From positions 434,001 to 498,000 of the forward strand of contig NZ_JAASQJ010000003.1 of assembly GCF_011762185.1 (NCBI RefSeq): DNA of 64,000 bases, read 5' to 3'. Shown piece by piece: positions 34,837 to 43,096 of the stretch. The translations under genes and the position numbers were made by a program. The stretch's first letter is position 1; the number at the start of each line of letters is the position of its first letter. The DNA comes from Dyadobacter arcticus (lineage in GTDB: Bacteria; Bacteroidota; Bacteroidia; Cytophagales; Spirosomataceae). The notes under the pieces are model-generated. The model was not told where the DNA came from and made no database searches. It saw only the letters and a list, made by a program, of their open reading frames with translations.

Positions 34837-36867
34837 CTAAATTTTTTTTCCCTGGATCCGGAATGCGTTGAGTATTGCCAGTAGCGCAACACCGACGTCG
34901 GCAAAAACGGCTTCCCAAAGGGTTGCAATGCCGCCTGCGCCAAGTATCATTACGGCCAGTTTGACGCCCATTGCGAGGGAAATGTTTTGGTATACAATGG
35001 ACCGGGTGATTTTACCGGCGTTAATGGCTGACACAATTTTGGATGGCTGGTCGTTTTGAATGACGATGTCTGCTGTTTCGATGGTCGCATCGGAGCCGAG
35101 GGCGCCCATCGCAATGCCGGCGTCGGCCAGGGCAATCACGGGCGCATCGTTAACACCGTCACCGACGAAGGCAATTCGTTTGCCTTCGTCTTTTAATTTT
35201 TGGACCAGATTTACCTTATCTTCAGGCAGCAAGTTGCCATAACTTTTGGTAATGTTTAGCTGCTTTGCAACCTGAGAAACGACTTCGGTTTTATCCCCGG
35301 ATAGCATGATGGTTTCTATTCCCATGTTTTTGAGGTCAGTAACAACCTGAGCAGCATCTTCTTTCACCTCGTCGGCAATGGTAATGTAACCTGCAAACTG
35401 TTCATTTACACTTACTGCTACGATGGTTTCGGGAATTTCGGATAATGATGCGGGATAACCGATGTCGAATTTTTCGAGCAGTTTAAGATTACCCGCAAGC
35501 ATTCTTTTTCCATGTACAATGCCTTTTAATCCGTGTCCGGAAATTTCTTCAACTTCTTGTGGCTTTGCTAATGTTAATTCCTGGGCGTGTCCAACGACTG
35601 CTTTAGCAACCGGGTGCGTTGAGTAACTTTCCAGCGATGCGGTTAATGTCAGAAATTCATTGGGTTCCAAACTGGTTTCGACTTTCTGCACTTTGAAAAC
35701 GCCTTTGGTAAGGGTTCCCGTTTTATCTGAAACAACTGTGTCGATTTTTGTCATCACGTCTAGAAAATTCGCTCCTTTGATCAGGATACCGTTTCTGGAC
35801 GCCAATCCGATCCCGCCGAAATAACCCAAGGGTATAGAGATCGTTAAGGCGCATGGACAGGCTATAACCAGGAAAACCATCCCGCGGTAAAGCCATTGAT
35901 TAAAATCGTAATGTTCAACGAACAGCATTGGACCGAGGATGATCAGAACGGCCAACAAGAAAACGATTGGGGTATAAATCTTAGCCAGTTTGCTGATCAT
36001 CAGCTGTGTAGGAGCTTTGCGGGCCGTCGCTTCCTGCACCATTTCAAGGATCCTGGAAAGTTTTGAATCTTTAAACAATGATCTTACCTCAATTTCAACC
36101 GTTTTCTCGGTGTTGATCATTCCTGCAAGTACGGCCTCATGCTGCTTGATCTCGTCGGGACGGGATTCGCCCGTTAATGCCGCGGTATTGAAGGTTCCCG
36201 ATAAGGATGTTAATACGCCATCCAATGCAACTTTTTCACCTGCTTTTACCAAAATAGTTTCCCCAATCTGAACCAACGCAGGGGCGATCTGAATGTCCTG
36301 ATGGTCGCGGATTACTGTCACACTTTCGGGACGCACGTCCAGTAATGCTTTGATGGATCGTTTGGAACGGCTCACGGCCAGGTCCTGGAACAATTCGCCG
36401 ATCTCATAAAAAATCATCACTGCCACACCTTCACTAAATTCACCGATGTAAAATGCGCCGAAAGTGGCGATTGTCATTAATGTAAATTCGTTGAAAAAGT
36501 CACCGCGACTGGCTTTTCTGAATGCCATTGCGATGGTTTTATTGCCAGCCAACAGGTAAGCCGCGACCATCCATGCGATTTCGAGGTATAGGTTAACCTC
36601 AATTTTTGATATAAAAGTGGCAATCAAAAATGCCGCCAGAATGCCTAGGCTAAGCCAGAGCATCCATTTGCTTCTCAAAATTCCTGCTTCACCCTCTGAG
36701 CCATGGTCATGCGCGTGGTCGTCGTGATCGTGATTGTCGTGATCATGATCTTGACTATGTTTGTGATTTTCTTTTAGGGAATGGTTGTGAGCATGTGCAG
36801 CGTGCGTTGCTTCTCCATGGGAGCAGCAGTCATCAACTTTGGGAGCGGTTTTCCTTTTATCTTCCAT
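34837..36867 (-). CDS. zntA: Heavy-metal P1B-type ATPase with His-rich N-terminus
   Basis: The 676-residue pump has a long His/Asp-rich N-terminal segment (about residues 17-55, no HMA CxxC domain), eight predicted helices, CPC in VIACPCALTIS (337-339), phosphorylated Asp381 in DKTGTLTKG, the TGES actuator loop (LTGESRPDE) and GDGVNDAPVIALADAGIAMG. The SIPLGYF after CPC fits Zn/Cd/Co-type ATPases. Substrate is probably Zn2+ or Cd2+ export. The start at ATG 36867 is preferred over a TTG four codons upstream. The symbol is by analogy. Confidence 0.93.
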   Translation of the reverse strand: MEDKRKTAPKVDDCCSHGEATHAAHAHNHSLKENHKHSQDHDHDNHDHDDHAHDHGSEGEAGILRSKWMLWLSLGILAAFLIATFISKIEVNLYLEIAWMVAAYLLAGNKTIAMAFRKASRGDFFNEFTLMTIATFGAFYIGEFSEGVAVMIFYEIGELFQDLAVSRSKRSIKALLDVRPESVTVIRDHQDIQIAPALVQIGETILVKAGEKVALDGVLTSLSGTFNTAALTGESRPDEIKQHEAVLAGMINTEKTVEIEVRSLFKDSKLSRILEMVQEATARKAPTQLMISKLAKIYTPIVFLLAVLIILGPMLFVEHYDFNQWLYRGMVFLVIACPCALTISIPLGYFGGIGLASRNGILIKGANFLDVMTKIDTVVSDKTGTLTKGVFKVQKVETSLEPNEFLTLTASLESYSTHPVAKAVVGHAQELTLAKPQEVEEISGHGLKGIVHGKRMLAGNLKLLEKFDIGYPASLSEIPETIVAVSVNEQFAGYITIADEVKEDAAQVVTDLKNMGIETIMLSGDKTEVVSQVAKQLNITKSYGNLLPEDKVNLVQKLKDEGKRIAFVGDGVNDAPVIALADAGIAMGALGSDATIETADIVIQNDQPSKIVSAINAGKITRSIVYQNISLAMGVKLAVMILGAGGIATLWEAVFADVGVALLAILNAFRIQGKKI

Positions 36868-36892
36868 TTTATAAATCAAGATTCAACATGCA

Positions 36893-36928
36893 CAAATGTA
36901 ACCCACAATAGCGTGCAACAGGGTTACA
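36893..36928 (-). promoter_or_regulatory. Promoter and candidate metal-regulator operator of the P1B-ATPase
   Basis: On the minus strand TACATTTG (36893-36900) is a full -7 box 26 bp from the ATG. It overlaps an 8-bp perfect inverted repeat TGTAACCC-N16-GGGTTACA (36897-36928). A dyad of this size over a promoter, upstream of a metal pump, is the expected place for a MerR- or ArsR-type sensor. No regulator gene is adjacent. Confidence 0.6.
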
Positions 36929-36946
36929 AGTGCTGAAAATCAATTA

Positions 36947-36965
36947 CTTGCAATGATGTTGCAAG
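36947..36965. promoter_or_regulatory. Second inverted repeat upstream of P1B-ATPase and mazE
   Basis: CTTGCAA-N5-TTGCAAG, a perfect 7-bp dyad in the region between the divergent ATPase and mazE genes. Possible operator; no assignment. Confidence 0.35.
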
Positions 36966-37036
36966 GAGTATCCCTGAGGTCAGATTACCAATAGAAATTT
37001 ATTTTTCACAAAAATGGTTTAAAAGATCTGTGAGTT

Positions 37037-37055
37037 GTTATAACATTATTATAAC
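37037..37055 (+). promoter_or_regulatory. Direct repeats upstream of mazEF
   Basis: TTATAAC occurs at 37038-37044 (inside the palindrome GTTATAAC) and again at 37049-37055, spaced 11 bp apart, about one helical turn. Located 10 bp before the mazE ATG, it is a plausible binding site for MazE-MazF autoregulation. Confidence 0.4.
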
Positions 37056-37064
37056 TTTATTGCT

Positions 37065-37313
37065 ATGCTAGTACGTGTTAGACGGATTGGAAATTCCCAG
37101 GGAGTAATTCTATCCAAAACAATGATGGACCAATGTGATATCAAGGATATGGTGAATGTAGAAGTGAAGGGAAATGCTATTGTTATTGAACCGGTAACTC
37201 ACAAACCACGGGAAGGTTGGGCAAAACAATTTCAGATAGCTGGGCCCGATTCAAATGAAGATCTGATGGGCAATATTTCCAATGAATTTGATGATTCAGA
37301 CTGGACATGGTAG
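37065..37313 (+). CDS. mazE: MazE-type antitoxin (AbrB/SpoVT fold)
   Basis: An 82-residue protein beginning MLVRVRRIGNSQGVILSKTM, the swapped-hairpin AbrB DNA-binding signature of MazE antitoxins, then VNVEVKGNAIVIEPV and an acidic C-terminal tail (DSNEDLMGNISNEFDDSDWT) that wraps the toxin. The stop overlaps the toxin ATG by 7 bp, giving translational coupling. Family identification is firm; the antitoxin role is inferred from the adjacent toxin. Confidence 0.9.
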   Translation: MLVRVRRIGNSQGVILSKTMMDQCDIKDMVNVEVKGNAIVIEPVTHKPREGWAKQFQIAGPDSNEDLMGNISNEFDDSDWTW

Positions 37314-37627
37314 TAAAGCGATTTGAAATTTACTATGTCAACTTGAATCCCATCGTGGGAAGTGAGATTAAAAAGATACGACCTTGTTTAGTTATATCTC
37401 CGGATGACGTCAACAAATTTATCAACACAGTCATTGTTGCTCCGCTTACTTCCACATTCAAAAGTTATCCCACCAGAATAAATTGCCAGGTTGATGGGAA
37501 AGCCGGGCAAATAGCCATCGACCAAATGCGTGCGGTAGATAAGGTTCGACTTATTAAAAAGATCGGCATACTTGATGAGGAAACATCGGGAACTGTTTTG
37601 AAAGTCATAAATGAATTTTTCGCTTAA
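37307..37627 (+). CDS. mazF: MazF/PemK-family mRNA interferase toxin
   Basis: A 106-residue toxin: MVVKRFEIYYVNLNPIVGSE, IKKIRPCLVISPDDVN, NTVIVAPLTSTF and GQIAIDQMRAVDKVRLIKK are the canonical MazF beta-barrel elements; Arg and Thr of the catalytic pocket are in place (RPCLVIS, LTST). It cleaves RNA at short sequences when freed from MazE. It is cotranscribed with mazE (7-bp overlap). The unit lies 185 bp from the divergent metal ATPase. Confidence 0.93.
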   Translation: MVVKRFEIYYVNLNPIVGSEIKKIRPCLVISPDDVNKFINTVIVAPLTSTFKSYPTRINCQVDGKAGQIAIDQMRAVDKVRLIKKIGILDEETSGTVLKVINEFFA

Positions 37628-37659
37628 AAAAAATTTCACGAATTATCATCCCATTAGCC

Positions 37660-38127
37660 ATGAATAAAGAATTGTTGATAATCCTGTACACAAGGGATTT
37701 AAAGAAACTTCGTGTTGAAATCGAGGCTTACCCAAGTGAGGAGTCTTTATGGGTGCAGTTGCCGGGAACCATTAACCCGGGCGGAAACCTCGGACAGCAT
37801 TTGGTAGGTAACCTCAGAACTTACATTGGTCTTACCCTCGGCAGCATCGCGTATGTACGTAACCGTGATGCAGAGTTTGCAGAACGTGTTTTTTCTAAAT
37901 CCCAATTATTGGAAGAAATAGATTTACTGCTAAAAATTATTCCAGAAACACTTGGCGACCTAACTGACCAGGATTTGGGACAAGAATATCCAAGAGAAGT
38001 ACTGGACATGTTTACCGAGCAGCGCACTGATCTGATCCTGCCTCATTTACTTGCGCACCTGTCATATCATACAGGACAAATCAATTATCACAGAAGGTGG
38101 ATTTCCAAAGCTTCAAAAGAAATGTAA
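37660..38127 (+). CDS. DinB-family protein
   Basis: A 155-residue, four-helix protein with the DinB/DUF1572-like metal triad arrangement: His in GGNLGQHLVGNLRTY near residue 47, and HLLAHLSYHTGQINYHRR near residue 130. The family includes thiol-dependent transferases (bacillithiol or mycothiol type); the exact role is unknown. It lies 33 bp after mazF on the same strand. Confidence 0.85.
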   Translation: MNKELLIILYTRDLKKLRVEIEAYPSEESLWVQLPGTINPGGNLGQHLVGNLRTYIGLTLGSIAYVRNRDAEFAERVFSKSQLLEEIDLLLKIIPETLGDLTDQDLGQEYPREVLDMFTEQRTDLILPHLLAHLSYHTGQINYHRRWISKASKEM

Positions 38128-38155
38128 TTTTACGGCAACATAATTACTTCATCAC

Positions 38156-38656
38156 ATGCACACACTCCGGAATTGTTTATTGTTAATGCTCGTAGGCGTA
38201 AACTTCCTGAATTGTAGTTCCGGTGAGTCCCTTTTGACAATCAATGAAATTTTCGGTTACAGTAAAGACGCCAAGGATCACATTATTTTTCTCAATTTCA
38301 AGATCACGGAACTGGGACCGGGCAAAAATGAAAGAGTTCGCCTGGTCAAAGCTGCTTCGGGTGCCGGCCGGACAAAGAATCTAAATGCGCCGGTCCATTC
38401 TCCTCACTATATTGAAGTAGTTCCACGATACAAAACCGGCCGTATAGAGGTCGGGATGGCTTTTGAACATCCGTTGTACAGATCTGTGGAAGTTCCGGGC
38501 CACGATGGTACGATCATCAAGCAATCTGTTATTGCAAAAGAAGGGATTCTCCATGTACGATTTCAGGAAGACAGGAACATGGATCGGATCGAGTTATATA
38601 GCATTACCCCCGATCGCGGATCAGTCAAAATTTATACACTTAATCTGAAACCATGA
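38156..38656 (+). CDS. Probable lipoprotein of unknown function
   Basis: 166 residues with a hydrophobic start (MHTLRNCLLLMLVGVNFLNC); the Cys20 after FLN could be a lipobox (Leu-2, Asn-1 unusual). The mature part is beta-rich and contains HIIFLNFKITELGPGKNERV. It overlaps the M64 peptidase gene by 4 bp (ATGA), so the two are coupled, and the homologue of this arrangement suggests that it is an accessory to the peptidase. No family recognised. Confidence 0.7.
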   Translation: MHTLRNCLLLMLVGVNFLNCSSGESLLTINEIFGYSKDAKDHIIFLNFKITELGPGKNERVRLVKAASGAGRTKNLNAPVHSPHYIEVVPRYKTGRIEVGMAFEHPLYRSVEVPGHDGTIIKQSVIAKEGILHVRFQEDRNMDRIELYSITPDRGSVKIYTLNLKP

Positions 38657-40464
38657 AAAAAATATTTACCACACTATTTTTTCTGTATTCTATTTGCGGA
38701 AGCTTCGCCCAGACATTTCCTGTTGATACTATTTATAAAACAGGCTCGCAAGACAATCGCATTAATGTGGTCATTCTAGGGGACGGATTTACAGAGGCCG
38801 AAATGCCGAAATTCAAGGCTGAGGCGGCAAAGTTTGCGGATTTCTTTCTGTCCTATGCGCCTTATGATATCTACAAAAGCTATTTCAATTTCTTTTCCAT
38901 ATCAACCCCATCCAAAGAAAGCGGCGCAGACAATCCTGGAACCGCCCCTGATGTTTATAAGGATCAGCCAATTGGGGATAAGAACACGTTTTACAATGCA
39001 ACTTTTGGATCATCCATCCACAGATTGGTAACCATAGATTATACAATGGTTTTCAATGTACTGTCAACCAACCTTCCGCAGTACGACCTGGCAGTCGTTT
39101 TGGTTAATACAAAATTTTACGGCGGTTCCGGCGGATCCATCGCTGTGCATACTTTGCACGAGCTGGCCGACCTGATTGGCGCACACGAAATCGGGCACAC
39201 TTTTGCGCATTTGAATGACGAATACTGGGCAGGTGTGGGTTATGGATGGGAGTCGCCCAATATGTCTGCGGACAACAATCCGGCAACGATCCGATGGCGG
39301 AATTGGCTCAATTCCAATGGTATAGGCATTCATAAACATGGGACAGATTCGGAGGCGTCCAAATGGTTCAAGCCAACTGAGAGCTCGTGCCTGATGCAAT
39401 TATTAAATCAGCAATTTTGCGCAGTTTGCCGGGAGGCGACTACCGAGATGATTTTGTCACTGGTCAATCCGGTTGAAAGGGTGGAGCCTGATGCAGAGGG
39501 AATTATCGCGGTGGGAACAGGAAAAGAATTTAAGCTGGACCTTGTCAAGCCAGAGCCTAACTCCCTTCACGTGGAATGGATGCTCAACAACAAGCCTTTT
39601 GCCAGCGGACCAGATCATGTTACCGTTACGGGTGATGATGTCGGGGATTATGCAACACTTACCGCAACAGTTTTTGACTCGACGCTCCTTAGTCGCAGAG
39701 ATAGCACCAGGGAACAGCGGTCCTGGAAGACCGAATGGAATCTGGAATCAAATGCTCCGAAAGTTTTCAGGGTGCGACCATCGGCAGATAGTGTTTGTGT
39801 AGGGCGGGAGGTAAGATTAACAGCCACAGGTTGCCCTGGTGCCGTAAGCTGGTCAACCGGTGAGAATGGCAATAGCATTACTTTCAGGCCTAGCCAGACT
39901 TCAACGTACGAAGCAACATGTAAGGTCGAAGGGAAAAAAGATTCAATAATCAAATCAACAATTAGCGTACTTCCACCTCCGGATGCAACAGCGTCCAATA
40001 CGGGTCCTTATTTTGTAGGATCTACTATTGAAGTAAACGGAAAAGGCGGCATTGGTTACAGCTGGAAGGGGCCAGGAGATTTCAGTGCTCATACGCAGAT
40101 TGCGTTAATTCCCAATGCAACGATTAGCCAGGCAGGACAATATGAAGTTACTGTCACGGATCTTAACGGCTGTTCGGCAATCGCGACCACGGAGGTAAAG
40201 GTGGATCCAATTTTGGCAGTAGTAAATGAGCCCAATGAATGGGTGCAGGTGTCACCAAATCCCGCGAAGGAATATGTAAAGGTAAAGACAAAGCTCCCGG
40301 GCGAGTCAGCCTTTACTATTTATGATATGACCGGCAAAAAGCGTGCGGTAACATTATTTGAAAAGGAGACAGAGATAAAGCTGGATTTTCCGATTGGCAT
40401 GTATCTGTATCGATTTACAAACGGTAAAAAGGAGGTTTCGGGAAAAATACTGGTTAATCGTTAG
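38653..40464 (+). CDS. M64-family metallopeptidase with T9SS sorting domain
   Basis: A signal peptide (1-19) is followed by the M64 domain: NRINVVILGDGFTEAEM at about 35-51 and the zinc site HEIGHTFAHLNDEY (His178, Glu179, His182). Members include the IgA-cleaving peptidase of Clostridium ramosum. An Ig/PKD-like stretch (about 270-510) leads to a T9SS sorting domain (about 530-603, VSPNPAKEYVKV to EVSGKILVNR). The 603-residue protein is secreted and probably attached to or released from the surface. It is coupled to the upstream lipoprotein gene by a 4-bp overlap and converges (11-bp overlap) with the ParA partner gene. Confidence 0.92.
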   Translation: MKKIFTTLFFLYSICGSFAQTFPVDTIYKTGSQDNRINVVILGDGFTEAEMPKFKAEAAKFADFFLSYAPYDIYKSYFNFFSISTPSKESGADNPGTAPDVYKDQPIGDKNTFYNATFGSSIHRLVTIDYTMVFNVLSTNLPQYDLAVVLVNTKFYGGSGGSIAVHTLHELADLIGAHEIGHTFAHLNDEYWAGVGYGWESPNMSADNNPATIRWRNWLNSNGIGIHKHGTDSEASKWFKPTESSCLMQLLNQQFCAVCREATTEMILSLVNPVERVEPDAEGIIAVGTGKEFKLDLVKPEPNSLHVEWMLNNKPFASGPDHVTVTGDDVGDYATLTATVFDSTLLSRRDSTREQRSWKTEWNLESNAPKVFRVRPSADSVCVGREVRLTATGCPGAVSWSTGENGNSITFRPSQTSTYEATCKVEGKKDSIIKSTISVLPPPDATASNTGPYFVGSTIEVNGKGGIGYSWKGPGDFSAHTQIALIPNATISQAGQYEVTVTDLNGCSAIATTEVKVDPILAVVNEPNEWVQVSPNPAKEYVKVKTKLPGESAFTIYDMTGKKRAVTLFEKETEIKLDFPIGMYLYRFTNGKKEVSGKILVNR

Positions 40465-40753
40465 CTGATTTTGGCTTGCGGCCGACTTTCGTCCGGTTTC
40501 GGATCTTGTCAGGGCGCGGCCTGATTTCTTTATCCTGAAAATATAGCTTCAAGGATTCTAAAATGATGTCTTTTTGCGTCAGGCCCTCCCAATAACCATA
40601 ATCTTTCATGTTTTCCATCGAAATGTAATCACAATCAAAGGTTACCTTGGTGGGCGCTCCATCCTGGATATCTCCTGGTTTGGTAGCTGGCTCATCCTCT
40701 ACATCGGTAACCAGGGGCAGGGGTGCAAATTCAAACTTCCTTTCCTTCGCCAT
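40454..40753 (-). CDS. Small basic protein downstream of parA (candidate partition adaptor)
   Basis: 99 residues; the C-terminal half (YWEGLTQKDIILESLKLYFQ) resembles a ribbon-helix-helix or short helical DNA-binding segment followed by a basic tail (RPRPDKIRNRTKVGRKPKS). The N-terminus is acidic. It starts 4 bp after the parA stop, so the pair forms an operon. It occupies the place of ParB/ParG-like partners, but identity is not proven. Confidence 0.6.
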   Translation of the reverse strand: MAKERKFEFAPLPLVTDVEDEPATKPGDIQDGAPTKVTFDCDYISMENMKDYGYWEGLTQKDIILESLKLYFQDKEIRPRPDKIRNRTKVGRKPKSAND

Positions 40754-40757
40754 AGTG

Positions 40758-41522
40758 TCAGTTATTTATTCGTTCCAGTATTTCTTTTGTTAACTTATAA
40801 TAATCCTCAGCGCCATTGCTGTCGGGTGCGTAATCAAAAATCGTCATCCCGTTGGCCTGTGCTTCCGACAATGCAATGTTATCGCGAATGTACGAAGCCA
40901 TGAATACTTCACCAAGTTGTTCCCGGGTGGCGGCAACCAGTTCGTGGCTGATCTTTTTCCGGATCTTCGGGTTATAGCGTGTTGCAAAAACGCCTCCCAA
41001 ATTTGTACTCGGACTTATTTTTTTGATCTCCGCCGAGTAAACCAAAAAGTTGCGAAGACCTTCATAACTCAAAAATTCAGCTTGTAATGGAACATAGTAC
41101 TGATGACAGGATACCAATGCCAAACGAGTGTTTCCATATAATGCCGGCGGGCAATCGATGATAACGAAATCATACCGGTCTTTCACTTTTTCCAAGGCAA
41201 TCTTTAGATTGAAAGGAAAGATAGGCGCAGACTTAATGGTGTCTTCTCTGTGGATCATCTCCGCCGATCCGGGCAGTAAATCAATGTCGCCAACATGCTT
41301 CACAATCTCATCAAATTCGTATTCGCCTGTGATAAACGAGCCGCTGTCTTTTTTTAGTCCGGCATGTGTGATTCCAAAACTTTTGGTTAGACTGGCTTGC
41401 GCATCAAGGTCGATAACGAGCACTCTTGCATTGGCAAATTTGCTGAGACCGGCAGCAATGCTTTGGGCAGAAGTAGTCTTTCCTACACCGCCTTTGTTGT
41501 TGACAATACTGATGATTTTCAT
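40758..41522 (-). CDS. parA: ParA-family ATPase
   Basis: A 254-residue deviant Walker ATPase: MKIISIVNNKGGVGKTTSAQ at the N-terminus (P-loop KGGVGKTT), VLVIDLDAQASLT (A-prime), DFVIIDCPPAL (switch) and GGVFATRYNP. The ATG at 41522 is used rather than the TTG two codons upstream. The protein groups with plasmid and integrative element ParA, and its small partner follows directly. The role of this pair on the chromosome is unclear: segregation of an integrated element or positioning of a protein. Confidence 0.88.
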   Translation of the reverse strand: MKIISIVNNKGGVGKTTSAQSIAAGLSKFANARVLVIDLDAQASLTKSFGITHAGLKKDSGSFITGEYEFDEIVKHVGDIDLLPGSAEMIHREDTIKSAPIFPFNLKIALEKVKDRYDFVIIDCPPALYGNTRLALVSCHQYYVPLQAEFLSYEGLRNFLVYSAEIKKISPSTNLGGVFATRYNPKIRKKISHELVAATREQLGEVFMASYIRDNIALSEAQANGMTIFDYAPDSNGAEDYYKLTKEILERINN

Positions 41523-41736
41523 TGACAAATATTATATGTATAAAAAGTAATGGTTTATCCTACGTTCCGTACGTAAATAAACATAAAATATTTTTATCAC
41601 TAATATTTATAATAGAAAGCCACAAAAGTTTTTGTCTTCGTAAATGTATAAAACTTTTTAAAAGAATAATAAGTATAAAATGATTTTATTTTCAGAAAAT
41701 CCTTAATGTATTCAAAGTCAATCCATTAAAAACAAC

Positions 41737-41776
41737 ATTGCCAAAATAGTTGAGCTTTGCTCACTATTCTGGCAAT
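41737..41776. terminator. Long imperfect hairpin downstream of the MFS gene
   Basis: ATTGCCAAAATAGT-GAGC type arm (41737-41755) pairs with 41756-41776 with a few mismatches (CTCACTATTCTGGCAAT). The stem of about 17 pairs has a very small loop. It lacks a clear T tract, so it may be a structural repeat rather than a terminator. Confidence 0.4.
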
Positions 41777-41783
41777 TCAATTG

Positions 41784-41803
41784 CCCTGGGCTTCAACCCG
41801 GGG
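41784..41803. repeat. Short REP-like palindrome GGGCTTCAACCC
   Basis: CCCTGGG-CTTCAA-CCCGGGG is a GC-rich 7-bp stem with a 6-base loop set in AT-rich DNA. Similar GGG-CTTCAA-CCC units are known as dispersed extragenic palindromes in Bacteroidota; whether this one is repeated in the genome cannot be seen here. Confidence 0.35.
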
Positions 41804-41822
41804 ACTATAAGAAGAAGAGATT

Positions 41823-43079
41823 TTAAACAGCAGTATTTTGTGGGGCAGGGGAAGCTGCAAGTTTTGCAGTTACATATTTGTGGATCCGATACATTAATAA
41901 TGCAGTAATAATTACTGCGAATATCACTACATTTCCCAATGTTGGATAATTTTCGAGGAAACCAGTGCTGGTCTCAGAAACGATGAAACCAGCCAGCAGC
42001 GATGCTATTCCTCCGGCGATCTGCTGAATAGATGAATTAATTCCCATGAATGCGCCACGGTCCTTCGCTTCGGGTACTGCTGTCATCAGCGCGGAGGCTG
42101 AGATCATTCTAGCTGTGATCCCTACAAAAAGCGACACATTTAAGATGATGATAATCCAAAGAGGAGTTACGCTCAGGTTACAGTAGATGAGCGTCATGAC
42201 GCAGGTGATGATAGAGCCGGCAAGGAATACTTTGTACTTGCCAATCTTGTCGCTAATTTTTCCAATGAGCGGACTAAATACCAGCATACTTATACCGGTA
42301 ATCATGTAGAGCGTGGGAAGCTGTGCCTCTCTGATTCCTAAATTATTTACACCATAAGCTGTACCAAAAGGCATTAACATAAAACCGCCGGTCGCCAATA
42401 AGGTAGTTGCCGCAAATGCCTGAAGGTATTCGGGTCTTGCCAATGTTTTCCCAAGATGTGCGAAGGCATTTCCACCGGTCTGAAGTTTTAAATGCGCATT
42501 AATGGGTTTCATATAAGTGAGGATAAAAAATCCGACAACAATGCTCAGCCCGACGATCATCAGAAATGGCGCATGCCAGCTGAATTCTTTGGCAAGATAA
42601 AGTCCGATCGGTATGCCCAAAACCTGGCTGCTTGCGAAAGCCATTTGCACAAATCCCATCACGCGACCACGTACCTGAATGGGAAATAGATCCGTGATGA
42701 TCGCAAAGCTAATGGACCCAATTACACCGCCAAATAACCCGGTGAAGATTCTTGCCATCAGCAAAAAATGGTAAGTGGGGGCTATCCCACAAAGAAATGT
42801 TCCCACAATAAAGCCACAATAAAAAAACAATAGCAGCTTTTTGCGGTCGAATTTGTCGGCAAAACCGGCTGTAAGCAACCCCGCTGCTCCCGCGCTAAAT
42901 GCATATGCGGAAACGACAAGCCCAAATTGACTTGTACTGATCGAAAGCTTGTCCAAAAGGATGTACCCTAAGGGAGAAAGTACCATAAAATCCAGCACAA
43001 CCGTGAACTGGAGGGTGGCAAGAATGGCAATGATGAATTTTTCATAGCCCGAAAAAGTAGCTGTTTTTTGTTCTGACAT
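41823..43079 (-). CDS. MFS efflux transporter
   Basis: 418 residues with 12 predicted helices. The loop motif GFADKFDRKKLLLF after helix 2 and the second-half copy GKISDKIGKYKVFL are standard MFS signatures of the DHA1 type drug exporters. It is the last gene of the operon TetR - HMA-like protein - MFS, so a toxic small molecule is the likely cargo. Gaps are 17 bp to the upstream small gene. Confidence 0.92.
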   Translation of the reverse strand: MSEQKTATFSGYEKFIIAILATLQFTVVLDFMVLSPLGYILLDKLSISTSQFGLVVSAYAFSAGAAGLLTAGFADKFDRKKLLLFFYCGFIVGTFLCGIAPTYHFLLMARIFTGLFGGVIGSISFAIITDLFPIQVRGRVMGFVQMAFASSQVLGIPIGLYLAKEFSWHAPFLMIVGLSIVVGFFILTYMKPINAHLKLQTGGNAFAHLGKTLARPEYLQAFAATTLLATGGFMLMPFGTAYGVNNLGIREAQLPTLYMITGISMLVFSPLIGKISDKIGKYKVFLAGSIITCVMTLIYCNLSVTPLWIIIILNVSLFVGITARMISASALMTAVPEAKDRGAFMGINSSIQQIAGGIASLLAGFIVSETSTGFLENYPTLGNVVIFAVIITALLMYRIHKYVTAKLAASPAPQNTAV

Positions 43080-43096
43080 ACTGGTTAAGTTGGGTT

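Larger units (their letters stand above)
41523..41822. other. AT-rich 300-bp intergenic region between parA and the MFS gene
   Basis: Upstream of parA and downstream of the MFS stop. The parA-proximal 190 bp is strongly AT-rich with long A and T runs and no coding signal, a plausible promoter or centromere-like region. The distal part contains two hairpins, listed separately. Confidence 0.4.

Noticed and set aside
34815-34943. N-terminal extension of the PPOX-family protein at 34269-34814
   Set aside because: It overlaps the 3' end of the P-type ATPase gene in another frame and matches no part of the family.
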